Of a stretch of 64,000 bases of DNA, positions 47,401 through 57,039 are shown one piece after another. The DNA comes from Dryas octopetala (lineage: Eukaryota; Streptophyta; Magnoliopsida; Rosales; Rosaceae): the NCBI GenBank assembly GCA_963921425.1, contig OY992832.1:8370001-8434000 (forward strand), read 5' to 3'. The notes under the pieces were generated by a model. That model was not told where the DNA came from. It saw only the letters and a program-made list of their open reading frames with translations, and searched no databases. The stretch's first letter is position 1; each line of letters begins with the position of its first letter. Both the position numbers and the translations under genes were made by a program.

Positions 47401-49494
47401 GGTTAGTGATAGTCACAGTAAACAAAAATGAAATTGGATATTGGACAACCATACTAGTAGTAGTAGTAGTACTCATGGAAAAAAATGACAATCAAGGAAA
47501 TGTCTTGGAGATGGTTTTGCAAGTCCAATATTTGCATTTACCCTTCAACTTATCTTCTCATTCATAACAACAATGTCTGAATAAATTTAAGGGAAGAAAC
47601 AATAACTAATTTTACAAGCTGATATCTCACCACATAATTCAATGAATTGGCACCATTTGAGCCAATAATACCTGTTACTATAGTGACAGCAAACTAATTA
47701 GGTTGAAGAGTTGCTGCATCAACAGTATCAATAGAAGTAGTTATGAAGATTAACACTCATTAATGTTCAGTTTGGACAGAACAGAGGATTCGCACACACT
47801 AAAAGTAACTTCCAGACTTTGACTACAACCAGGGCAAAACATATTCAGACTTTGGTAAATTTTTCATGAATGATTGCATGTGACAAGAATGGATCATATA
47901 CACTAATTGAAGAAATAAAGGAGAATTCAAATAGCTTTTGGGATGGCATTAATGCCTACTTCCACTTTTTAGCTTCCACTTAGGACAGTATACACCAATC
48001 TTACTTTATATTACTACTCAAAGCCATTATCAATCATTAGCACTTGAAAAATACATATACCTACAAGGTGCCATTTATAGCAAAAAAAAAATTTGGGTCA
48101 CAGTGGTAACATGTCATAGCTGATCATCTGAAACAACCAGATGAAGCTGCAGTTACCAAACAACCATCACATTGGTTATTAACTACTAATATGGTAACTG
48201 TATTAAAATTCTATAACCAAATTCTACCTTGGAAGCAACCAATACTCATGATACAGCAGCCTTTCCATTTATTCAAAATAATTCATATTCCTGCTACTTT
48301 TCACCCTTGAGACCCTCTCACAGACTCTCTTAGTTACAAGTCTACTGCATTTTCTACGTCAGACAAACCACAAACCCCAAAATCAAGGATATCTACATCA
48401 ACTAGATGCTGACACAAACTGAATACCCATACTTGATGCTGATCAACTTATGTAAATCTACAAAGGTATACTACCTTTCTGGGCAACAGTAAGTTCTAAA
48501 AGAAGTTAGATGCTCTCTCTTGCACAACAATTCCGTATAGATACATAAACAAGTACAAATAGAATCCTCTGTAATTCATATCTACTACTAGAAAATATTG
48601 ACATAAATAGTCAATTTTTCATTTTTTTTCTTTTCCATTATCCACAACTATTTTACAAGAAACTTAAGTTTGTTGCTTGTACCTACCATATAGTCACTGG
48701 GGCATGGTCAATTAAAAATCAATAGGTACCATGAAAATCAATCAACATTATAGTCAATTAAAAATGGGACTGGTGAAAATTGAATCTCTCCTGTTACTTC
48801 ATATTATGCATTGTAAAACAACTTAGGGAAACTTCTAGTTTTTCACTCTTTTATGTACCAAGAACCCTCTGTATTGATACACTGCAATAAAGGTTTAAAA
48901 ACTAAATGGATTCTTTTAGTTTTTACAGAAATCCAACACCATTGAACCCTCTGTATTGAAATTAATTATGGATTCTGCAAGTCAGAATTCTCATGTCTAT
49001 TAGCAACTATGAAAGCCCAACACCATTGAAATTTAATGTCTATCAAATTTGTTTATACTCAAACATTTAGAAATCAGAAAACGCATAGTTGTGCTTGAAA
49101 TCAGAAATGGTGTTAAAAGAAGAAGCTTGAGCAGCAAAGAAACCCAAAAACAAATGAAAAAAGAAGTGGTGAAGATTGAATTGACAAAAGGCAATGAACA
49201 GCACACAACATAAATTAAGTACATAAAAGTCAGAATCAAAACAATACAGCGAAAAAAAACAATGAGCAAGGAGTAGAGTTACAAGAGTTTCTTTTTTTGA
49301 ATAAAAAAAGTCTGGCAGCTTAGCTTCTGTTTGGTTCGATAAACTAACTATTATCAACGTCATTGTTTCATTATTCAATGGCATTTTTGGTTGATTGTCA
49401 TAATTCAAAACAAAACGCCATAATAGTGCATTTTCATGACATTGATTTTTAAAACGACATTCAAATGTCATGAAAAGTCAAATTTGTTGTAGTG
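44481..49494 (-). mobile_element. Probable CACTA-type transposon debris (right terminus at 49494)
   Basis: On the minus strand the right edge reads CACTACAACAAATTTGAC, a typical CACTA terminus, followed by several short subterminal repeats built on TGACATTT/ATGTCATGA/GCCATTGAATAATG. The homologous DNA near 55874 starts exactly at the base after this terminus (ATTGGTTGTGCC), which supports an insertion edge with ATT as possible 3-bp target duplication. A reverse-strand transposase-like relic lies inside. I could not find the other terminus, so the left limit given is only the end of shared flank. The rest is AT-rich with no recognisable gene. Confidence 0.5.
45956..46182 (-). pseudogene. Transposase-24-like (En/Spm-CACTA associated) exon relic
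   Basis: A reverse-strand open stretch after a good acceptor (TTTTAGTCTACAG) reads ...VKAKCTLLNWDGTGQEVARAEIE...YHVVLGPYCYKVWVQDIF and stops. The layout (LV..C.LL.W.G.G..VA.., then LGP....VWV) recalls the C-terminal domain of plant transposase-24 / CACTA-associated proteins. A second open patch near 46885-46975 (GEEVAKSSDPTPN) could be a preceding exon. No long frame remains. Confidence 0.4.
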
Positions 49495-49630
49495 ATTGGT
49501 TGTGCCAAAGTCATATGTAGAGGTGGGGATACCATTTTTGCTTGTGACTATGACCCTCCTGGTAATGTTATAGGCCAAAAACTATTTTGAATTGTATATA
49601 GTTAAATCCAATATTCATGAGATGCCCGGA
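49495..49630. repeat. RING/vWA upstream repeat, copy A
   Basis: ATTGGTTGTGCCAAAGTCAT through ATTCATGAGATGCC matches 55874-56010 with about 10% differences. It lies upstream of each RING/vWA gene in the same orientation. Confidence 0.9.
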
Positions 49631-49742
49631 TCATCAAATGGTACCCAATGAAGCCAGACAAGCTCAGAAGTGGCATATGCTAATGCTAAATATTCAATTT
49701 TTATATAAACAAATATTTTTTTGTATTTTACTTTTTATTTTT

Positions 49743-50128
49743 TGGGAATGATATTCACATTTTCAATCAACCTTCTCCTTTTATTATTCTCATTTCACAG
49801 TAAATTTTTATGATCGGAACCGTTCATCTTTTACATAATTATTTGAAGATTATCTCTGCAAAAAGTCAACTAAATTGGAAATCATTTGGTTATGTAATCA
49901 TTATCAGATAAATAAACGGTAAATCAAATTGTTACAAAAATCGTCTGTTTATTTGATCATAGTCACATAACCAAACGATTTCTGATTTAGTTGATTTTTT
50001 TTCATAAATAATCTTGATAGTAAAGTCTAAAAAATGAATGATTCCGATCATAAATTTATATTGTGAAATAAAAATAATAAAGGAGAAATTTGATAGAGAA
50101 AGTAAATTAAAGTCGGATAGCATTCCTC
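49743..50128. mobile_element. Mutator-like foldback MITE with 9-bp duplication
   Basis: A 386-bp element whose halves fold back: left CCTTTTATTATTCTCATTTC pairs with the right GAAATAAAAATAATAAAGG region, and TTTGGTTATGT with ACATAACCAAA. Ends read GGGAATGATAT and ATAGCATTCCTC. TTTATTTTT flanks both sides (49734-49742 and 50129-50137). It sits about 530 bases upstream of the start codon of RING/vWA gene 1. Confidence 0.75.
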
Positions 50129-50659
50129 TTTATTTTTAACTTATGCCAATGTATAGATATCATCTAAAAAGCATTAAGGTGGCAGTAGGGTAGCTTTGGA
50201 TTTCTGTTTTTGTTTTTTTATTTGAGAGGTGATTCAAATTTGAGTCATCTTAAACAGTGTGGAAAAAATAAGTTATTTTTTGTGAGAAGGGAAAATCTTC
50301 AATGACTCCTCATAATCCAATAACTTGGAGACCAAGAACGGCCAATGAGAAAACCACATCTAGCTAAGGAAACCTCATAGATTCCTACTTTCCAACCATA
50401 GGACCACAGGGGTGGTGCTATTCTCCTATACAAAAGTCAAGTAAAATAAAATAAGAGGGCTATATATATGCCTAGGACTCCCTTTTCTCCTATATATATG
50501 CCTCAAATATACCCAGACTTTCTACTCCTAAACTCTGTCGGTCAATTCTCTGTCGTTCTTTGATTTTGCTTCCGAAGACTCCAAACCAGATCAAAATCTC
50601 CTCTCTTTGTTCGAATACGTGCGTGCGTGATACTTGATCCAATTTTTGCCATCAACAAA

Positions 50660-53267
50660 ATGGTACGTACGGTCTTTCAGTTTTATCGATTAACAGTTTG
50701 ATTTTTTGTGAGGTTATTAACCGATTAAATAAACTGGGATATATGTTTTAGTGTTTTTTTTTTCACTTTTATTATTGTAATACGGTTATACAGTATTACA
50801 GTTTGGCTGACATAGCTTGCTTGCGCTTATAACCTCGAGTCATATAATCATATTTGGTGTTTGGTATTGGTTTTGCGCCATTCTTATTTGTAGTAAGTAT
50901 TCCATATTTTTTAGCTCAATTTATGAATATTGACTGATCACTCCAGTATTATTTCGTGCGTTGAAGCCTTTTTCCTTGGAAAAAAGGGACATGAGTGCAT
51001 ATTTTAGATATAAAATTATTGTGTACTACCCATTATTTTTAAATAATGTACCCCACATTGTCCTCTCTCTAATTTTCATTAGTAAGATAATTTGCACCAG
51101 TTTTGGCTATTATGGGGTGTGAAATTCTGATTTTGCTTACCCTTTATTCAAATAGGTCACAGTTTCCTGGCGCCTTTTTTGTTCAAAAATTTACTATGTG
51201 TTCATTAAATCATGTGCCAAATTTGATCAATCTAGCAGTAATGTTATTTTTGTGGCATGCATAATTCTTTTAATTTATTCATTCAAATTGGTTGGTTGGG
51301 TTGAAGCCTTTTCTTTCTGTGTTATTCTTGAGATTTTGGATTTTTGTCTTTCAAGTTGTGACTGACCATTGCTTGTTTGAATTGTTTGTGTGCAGAAGGA
51401 ATGCGCCATTTGCTTGAGTAACTTGGGACCAGGGCAAGGCCAAGCCATCTTCACTGCCGAGTGCTCTCACTCCTTCCACTTCATCTGCATTGCCAACAAT
51501 GTCAAGCATGGAAATCTCACCTGCCCTGTCTGCCGAGCCACATGGAATGCTCTACCTTTCCAAGCTCCCACCACCAATGTTGCCGCTGATTTGACCCAGC
51601 AAAACGTCATGGGTCGGATCCATGCCCCTTTACACCATCATCACCATCCTGAGCCACTTTGCTTCTCTGATGATGAACCTCTCCCATCATCATCCACTTC
51701 ACCAATTCCTCAAGTCTCTGGCCCCCAGAATCAGACTTTAACAATCGAGAGTTTTACAGAGTACTCTGCTATCTCTGCTGCAGAGTCACGCCCGGAATTT
51801 CCTGTTCTCGTTAGAGTTCGTGCACCACCTCTTCAAGATAATGGCCATGAACCTACTCCCATTGACCTTGTTACAATTCTGGACGTGAGTGGCAGCATGT
51901 GTGGCACAAAGCTTGCCCTTCTCAAGCGCGCTGTCAAATTTGTCATAGAAAAATTGGGCCCTTCAGACCGACTTTCCATAGTTTCATTCTCAACAACTGC
52001 TCAAAGGGTCTTTCCTCTCAAAAGAATGACTGCTGATGGCCGTGAAAGTGCCATCCTGGCGGTCGAATCTCTCACATCCGATGGCAGAACCAACATTGCG
52101 GAAGGACTCAAGAAGGGAATTCGGGTCCTCAAAGAACGAAGGGAAAGGAATCAAGTTGCTAGCATTATATTCTTATCCGATGGCAATGACAATTGCAGAG
52201 AGCGGAGCTTACTGACTAGCCCAAGTATTCCAAGCCGAGTGTTTGAGTTTTTGAACCAACTGCCTAGTAACAGGGAACATGGAAGAATTCCAATCCACAC
52301 ATTTGGGTTTGGCACAGACCATGACCCCACTACTATGCATGGTATATCTGATACATCCGGTGGCACCTTTTCCTTCATTGAATCAGTTGGGATGATACAA
52401 GATGCCTTTGCAATGTGCATTGGTGGTCTTCTCAGTGTTGTGGCTCATCAACTTCAAATCATGGTCAAGTCAGTGTCACCTGGGGTGCAGATTGTGTCAG
52501 TACCATCCGGGAGCTATGCGAGTGAGATTTCTGATGGGGGCCAACAAGCTGTTGTTGATGTTGGAAATGTGTATGCAGAAGAGGAGAGGCAATTTCTGGT
52601 CTACCTTTTGGTTCCTGCTGTATCATCCCCAGCTAATACTGAAAATGGTGGGGAACGAGAGGGCAACAAGACATCATTGTTAGATGTGTCATGCAAGTAC
52701 AAAGATCTAGCTTCCAATGAGTTGGTAGAGGTGAGAGGTGAGAGAGTAGAGATATTTCGACCTGAGGTTTGGTCCCCTACAGATGAGGCAGTGTCTTTGG
52801 AAGTTGATCGTCAGAGGAACAGAATTTTGGTGACTAGGAGCATTGTAGAGGCACAAGAGAGGGCTGAGATGGGAAATCTGGAGGCTGCACGATCGGTTTT
52901 GGAAGAACGAAGATTGAGCCTCTTGTCGTCATCAGCAGCACAAGCTGGGGATGGTCTCAGTCATTGGCTTGGAGATGAGCTCAGACAAACCAGAGATAGA
53001 ATGGCAAATAGGGAGACGTATAGACAGACGGGGCGCGCTTACACTCTCTCAGGATTGAGCTCGCATTCATTGCAGAGGGCCTCAAGTAGGGGTGACCAGA
53101 CTCTCCCTGAGAGTAGTGAAGGTGAAAACTCTCACAAGCGCCGTCGCACCACTGGCTATGTAACACCTTCTATGGTTAACATGGTAACATTGTCACGGAA
53201 CCTTGGCGTTGATTCTGCACCAGCGCCACCTAACCAAGAGCAGAGAACACCTAACCAAGAACAGTGA
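50660..53267 (+). CDS. RING-H2/vWA protein 1, WAV3-like E3 ligase (single-codon first exon)
   Basis: Probable E3 ubiquitin ligase of the WAV3/EDA40 family, whose Arabidopsis members act in root gravitropism. Inferred exons: 50660-50662 (ATG, followed by the strong donor GTACGT) and 51396-53267 (after GTTTGTGTGCAG), giving 624 aa. Without the upstream ATG the frame has only a GTG before the acceptor. Domains: RING-H2 (CAICLSN...CSHSFHFICI...CPVC, residues ~4-50), a Pro-rich linker, vWA domain (~150-330) with MIDAS motif DVSGS, Thr in DGRTNIAEG and LSDGND, then a C-terminal vWA-associated region. The family normally begins with a basic, Ser-rich segment as in the downstream paralogue; it is missing here. 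The C-terminus repeats TPNQEQ. Neighbouring paralogue at 57040. Confidence 0.85.
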
Positions 53268-53296
53268 ACGATTCATCATTCACTGCTCTTGGTTAG
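53230..53296 (+). repeat. 14-bp inverted repeat enclosing the stop codon
   Basis: CTAACCAAGAGCAG (53230-53243) is the exact reverse complement of CTGCTCTTGGTTAG (53283-53296). The TGA at 53265-53267 lies in the loop. A second unit, CTAACCAAGAACAG (53251-53264), can pair with the same 3' arm with one mismatch. Confidence 0.9.
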
Positions 53297-54208
53297 TAAA
53301 TCTTGTTTGCCTTCCTTTGGGAATTGACGACTGTGATTTGGGGATATGGGTGGGATCTGGTTGCTAATTATATATGGAATTCTTGTAAACAACACGTTGT
53401 ATCTTGCATATGCTAAACTGTTAGGAACTTAGGACTATGTTGTGGTCAATAATTTAGTTTATTTTGATCCCTATCTGTTTGTTATTGTATGATGGATAGT
53501 GTTATGGATTATTCATTTACTTGTAAATCTTAGTGTACGCTTAAGAATTAGTTTCTAATGATGTATAGGTTGAAACTACAGACAACTATAAAATTCTCAT
53601 TCCTCTATTAAGTAGTGATTCTTCGATTCTAGCACTAGTCTAGGCATTGAAGTGGCTTTCTAGTTAAGGGATCTTTGTCTCTCAGGGGAAGTATGTACTT
53701 GATTTATTAATAAAGGAGAAATGCTATCTTGCAAGCCCGTGGACACACCAATTAAATACTAATTTGACTGATAGAGAGGTCCTAAAAGAGTTCTAATATA
53801 TTGGTGTATTTCTTGATTAAGGGTAGATGTACCACATTTCCGATTAAAGTGAAACTCAGTTTGTACAAGAGGAACTCGCCTCTAACAAAGATGTTATACA
53901 CATGGATTGCCTGTCTTTGACCGGCTCAAGGGACTAATCTGGTATGCGAAAGCTAGCCCAGGACACCCTCAGTTACCAAACAAAAAAAAAAATGTTGTAC
54001 ACATGTGATAATAAAATTGTAGTACAAATAGTATTATCAGTATTTCTAACTTCCCATAATCTCTATTTACTGTTTTGTAGTTAGTCAATTTTACATCTTG
54101 CATGTGGGGATCTTGAACCCCAATTATTGCTCAAAGGAACAATAACAATTATTGTTTAAATCAACAATGACAAATCCTCTATATCTACTAATAAATTATG
54201 TTCTAATC
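53297..54208. other. 3' flank of RING/vWA gene 1 and copy B of the left marker
   Basis: The 3' UTR is followed by intergenic DNA without a gene. From 54089 the sequence repeats 44335-44480. Confidence 0.6.
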
Positions 54209-54609
54209 TTCATAAATAGAGATGGCAAACGGGTCGGGCCGACAAGAGTAGGAATGGCCATTTGACCCAGTAGGCAGATACCCGTAGCCCCAAACCCATC
54301 CCATTTAAATTTTGATATACCCATATCTATGCCATATCCATTATTATTTTTATGGGTATTACCCATACCCGCCCACCAGATTAATGGGTTGCCCAAACAC
54401 AACCCATTAACCCACAAATTTTTTTTTTTAATAAAATATAATTCTAATCAAATAATTCAATTTTTGGAGGATACACTTTATTATTTCATTATCTCTCTGG
54501 TATTTTTTTCTTCCTCTGCTAGCTTTCAAGGCTTTATATTAATCTCAGTATAAGACTAGCTTTAAAAAATTAGTCTATTTTCTATATGTCTACTTAACTA
54601 GGATGAAAA

Positions 54610-54905
54610 GCAGCTGCTTGTTAACAATGAGTGCTTAGTAGTGATTCATGGAACGAATTACAAGCTATGCTTGTCTGCAACACCTCAGGTGGAGACATGA
54701 CAGTAGCATCCACTAGAAGTAAACTGCAAACGATATTGTCACAAGCAATTTTAATAACCGTATGGGATGATTTTCCGGAGGAAGGATTGAATGCAGATGA
54801 TAAAGCAGCTAAGGCTTCAGCTAACCCAAAACGCTGCAAACCACAGAGACACCTATATACCCATCCAATGTAAATGTGCCACTGCCACCAGTAGAGCATG
54901 AATAC
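54610..54905 (-). pseudogene. Possible captured host exon in the inner hAT
   Basis: On the minus strand an open stretch reads GLAEALAALSSAFNPSSGKSS, which resembles the Ala/Ser-rich linker of plant villins (AEALAALSSAF...), followed by sequence I do not recognise. The other strand is also open here. Composition differs from the repeat-rich hAT ends. The assignment is tentative. Confidence 0.3.
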
Positions 54906-54917
54906 CAACGTTGAGCA

Positions 54918-54920
<3 letters not shown>

Positions 54921-54966
<46 letters not shown>
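54921..54966. repeat. (GA)n microsatellite
   Basis: About 23 GA units inside the inner hAT element. Confidence 0.95.
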
Positions 54967-54968
<2 letters not shown>

Positions 54969-55873
54969 ACAAATGTTCCCTACTTTGTGATCTCCGTTGG
55001 AAATATAGCAGCCCTCTGTTAAGATTTTTTGTTTTGTATATTTGGATACCCATGGGTATTACCCAAACCCATCTTATCTCTATATAGGTTTTATAAAAAT
55101 CCTCATACCCAGCCCAAACCCAATAATAATGTCCCAAACCCATCCCCTAATGGAATAGGTGTTGCGGGTACCCACACCCATGGGTCAAATGGCCAATCCT
55201 AGACAAGAGCATGACACGGGTATGACACTATTAAAACACAACACGACACAAGTAAATGGGGTGGGTCAGGCTGAATGTTTCAGCCCATTAGGCTAAGCAC
55301 GACACAGATTAGGCACGAGCACGAGGACTAAATGGGCCCGAACTAAGCATGACTCTTTTAACATTTTTATTTCAATTTATTAGAGAACTTTTCAACAAGG
55401 AAATTTTATTTTTCAAACAAAAATTAATTATAAAAAATATCATAATATTAGTTTTTTCAACTTAAAAATAAAAAGAAAAAAAACTTGTTGACTGACATGT
55501 TTAAGGCACAGTACGAACACAACACGAACACAAATGAGCCACGAATCAAGCTAGGCCCGCTATATGGCTGGGCACCAATACGCCACAAAAACACAATGAA
55601 CCCAATTCATTTGACACCTCTATTCATAAAGAACCATAATACATTCTCTCTCTCCTCATGGAAAAGGATCAACTATTTTCAGGTGGGCTTTCAGGAACCT
55701 TCCTCCTCTTTTCCACACTGATTAGCCCATCTTTCTCATACTCCTCAACGGAAAAAACTCCCTCTCATACCCCTTCTTCTAGGCATTATCATCAGCCTCC
55801 TTACAACACCATTCAGCAATACTTGATCCCTCACAACACCCGAAGATCAAAGGAACTCCCTCCCGGTAGAGGT

Positions 55874-56010
55874 TGAAGATTGGTTGTGCCAAAGTCATAT
55901 GTAAAGGTGGGGATACAATTTTTGCTTGTGTCTATGACCCTCCTGGTAATGTTATGGGCGAAAAGCCATTTTAAATTGAATATAGTTAAAGCCAATATTC
56001 ATGAGATGCC
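55874..56010. repeat. RING/vWA upstream repeat, copy B
   Basis: Counterpart of 49495-49630. Here the DNA to its left is continuous non-transposon sequence, so this copy shows the state before the CACTA-like insertion. Confidence 0.9.
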
Positions 56011-56097
56011 GATGTCATCCAATATAATTTTTCATAAAATTACTTAAAAAAAGACAAATGCTAAGAAAATTCTACCTTATTCCTCGCAACTTTGAAG

Positions 56098-56570
56098 TGT
56101 GAGCACTCCAAGGCGTTCCTCCGAAAGATGTTCCTTTGAAAGGCGTTCCTCCGAAAGGAATTCCTTTGGAAGGCGTTACTTCAGCGAAAGACGTTCCTAT
56201 GAAAGACATTACTCCGAAAGGCATTCCTACATAATAAGGCTTTATTCCGAAAGACATTATTCTGAAAGGCGTTATTCCAAAAGGCGTTACTCTGATGTTA
56301 CTCCAAAAGGCGTTCCTCCAGAAGGCGTTCCTCTGGAAGGCATTACCGGAAGGCGTTCCTAAGGAAGGCGTTACTCTGAAAAGCGTTCCTACGAAAAGCT
56401 TTATTCCAGAAGGCGTTCCTACGAAAGGCTTTACTCCGGAAGGTGTTTATATGAAAGACATTATTTCGGAAGGCGTTCCTATGGAAGAAGTTACTCCGAA
56501 AGGCGTTCCTACAAAAGGCTTTACTCCGAAAGACCTTTCTATGGAAGACGTTATTCCGAAATTTTTGTCA
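56098..56570. repeat. 15-bp minisatellite (GAAAGGCGTTCCTCC type)
   Basis: Roughly 30 degenerate units of GAAAGGCGTTCCTNC / GAAGGCGTTACTCC, mostly 15 bases apart with some 12- and 18-base spacing. Because the period is a multiple of three, all frames stay open and give pentapeptide-like repeats (for example EGVPTKGFTP). I read this as a by-product of the repeat, not a gene, since there is no credible ATG, splice context or promoter. Confidence 0.85.
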
Positions 56571-57039
56571 GAAAGGCCCTGTAAAAGTGTTTTTAGTAAT
56601 TTTTTTTTTTACATTTTATTTTGTTTCAGTTATGGCATTAGTATAGAATTCTTCTAAAAACAAACAAAACAAAACCAAATACAACGCAGAAAGTAAATCC
56701 AAAAATATTTCATATAAAATACGTTTTGTAACAGACAAGTGAAAATATCTAGGTAAAAATAAAAAGCAAATGCAAAATTTCAAAGTAACAAACTTGACTA
56801 AAAAGAAACACGGCATACAGAAATTAATCAGATTTACTGATTTTGGTTATTACGTGCCCTTCCATCCGCTTAATCAAAAATCAAATCCTTCTATTTTTGC
56901 TAATTCCTTTGACTGAGTTACTCTCTCTCTCTCTCTAGCTTTCTCTCTCTACAAATTAGAAACGTTCCTTTTGAGCCCTCCAACTCCCTCTCAGTCTCTT
57001 GGTCTCTCATATCTGTGTTGTCGTCGAAAATCAATCAAA
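56571..57039. other. Promoter and leader of RING/vWA gene 2
   Basis: AT-rich DNA, then a CT-rich leader (CTCTCTCTCTCTCTAG at about 56921-56940 and CTTTCTCTCTCTAC) before the ATG at 57040. No TATA box stands out. Confidence 0.5.

Larger units (their letters stand above)
54249..55201. mobile_element. Inner hAT element nested in the outer one
   Basis: Ends TAGGAATGGCCATTTGACCC and GGGTCAAATGGCCAATCCTA match inversely in 19 of 20 bases. A perfect 8-bp duplication GACAAGAG flanks it (54241-54248 and 55202-55209). Subterminal regions are rich in ACCCAT/ATGGGT. The middle carries unrelated sequence that may be captured host DNA, and a (GA)n tract. Confidence 0.92.
54217..55622. mobile_element. Outer hAT element, non-autonomous
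   Basis: Ends TAGAGATGGCAAACGGGT and AATTCATTTGACACCTCTA are inverted repeats. A perfect 8-bp duplication TTCATAAA flanks it (54209-54216 and 55623-55630). It interrupts the segment duplicated from 44335-44480 and contains a second hAT element. No transposase was recognised. Confidence 0.9.

Noticed and set aside
56099-56657. Repeat-protein ORFs (pentapeptide-like)
   Set aside because: Produced by a 15-bp minisatellite; open in several frames, no promoter or proper start.
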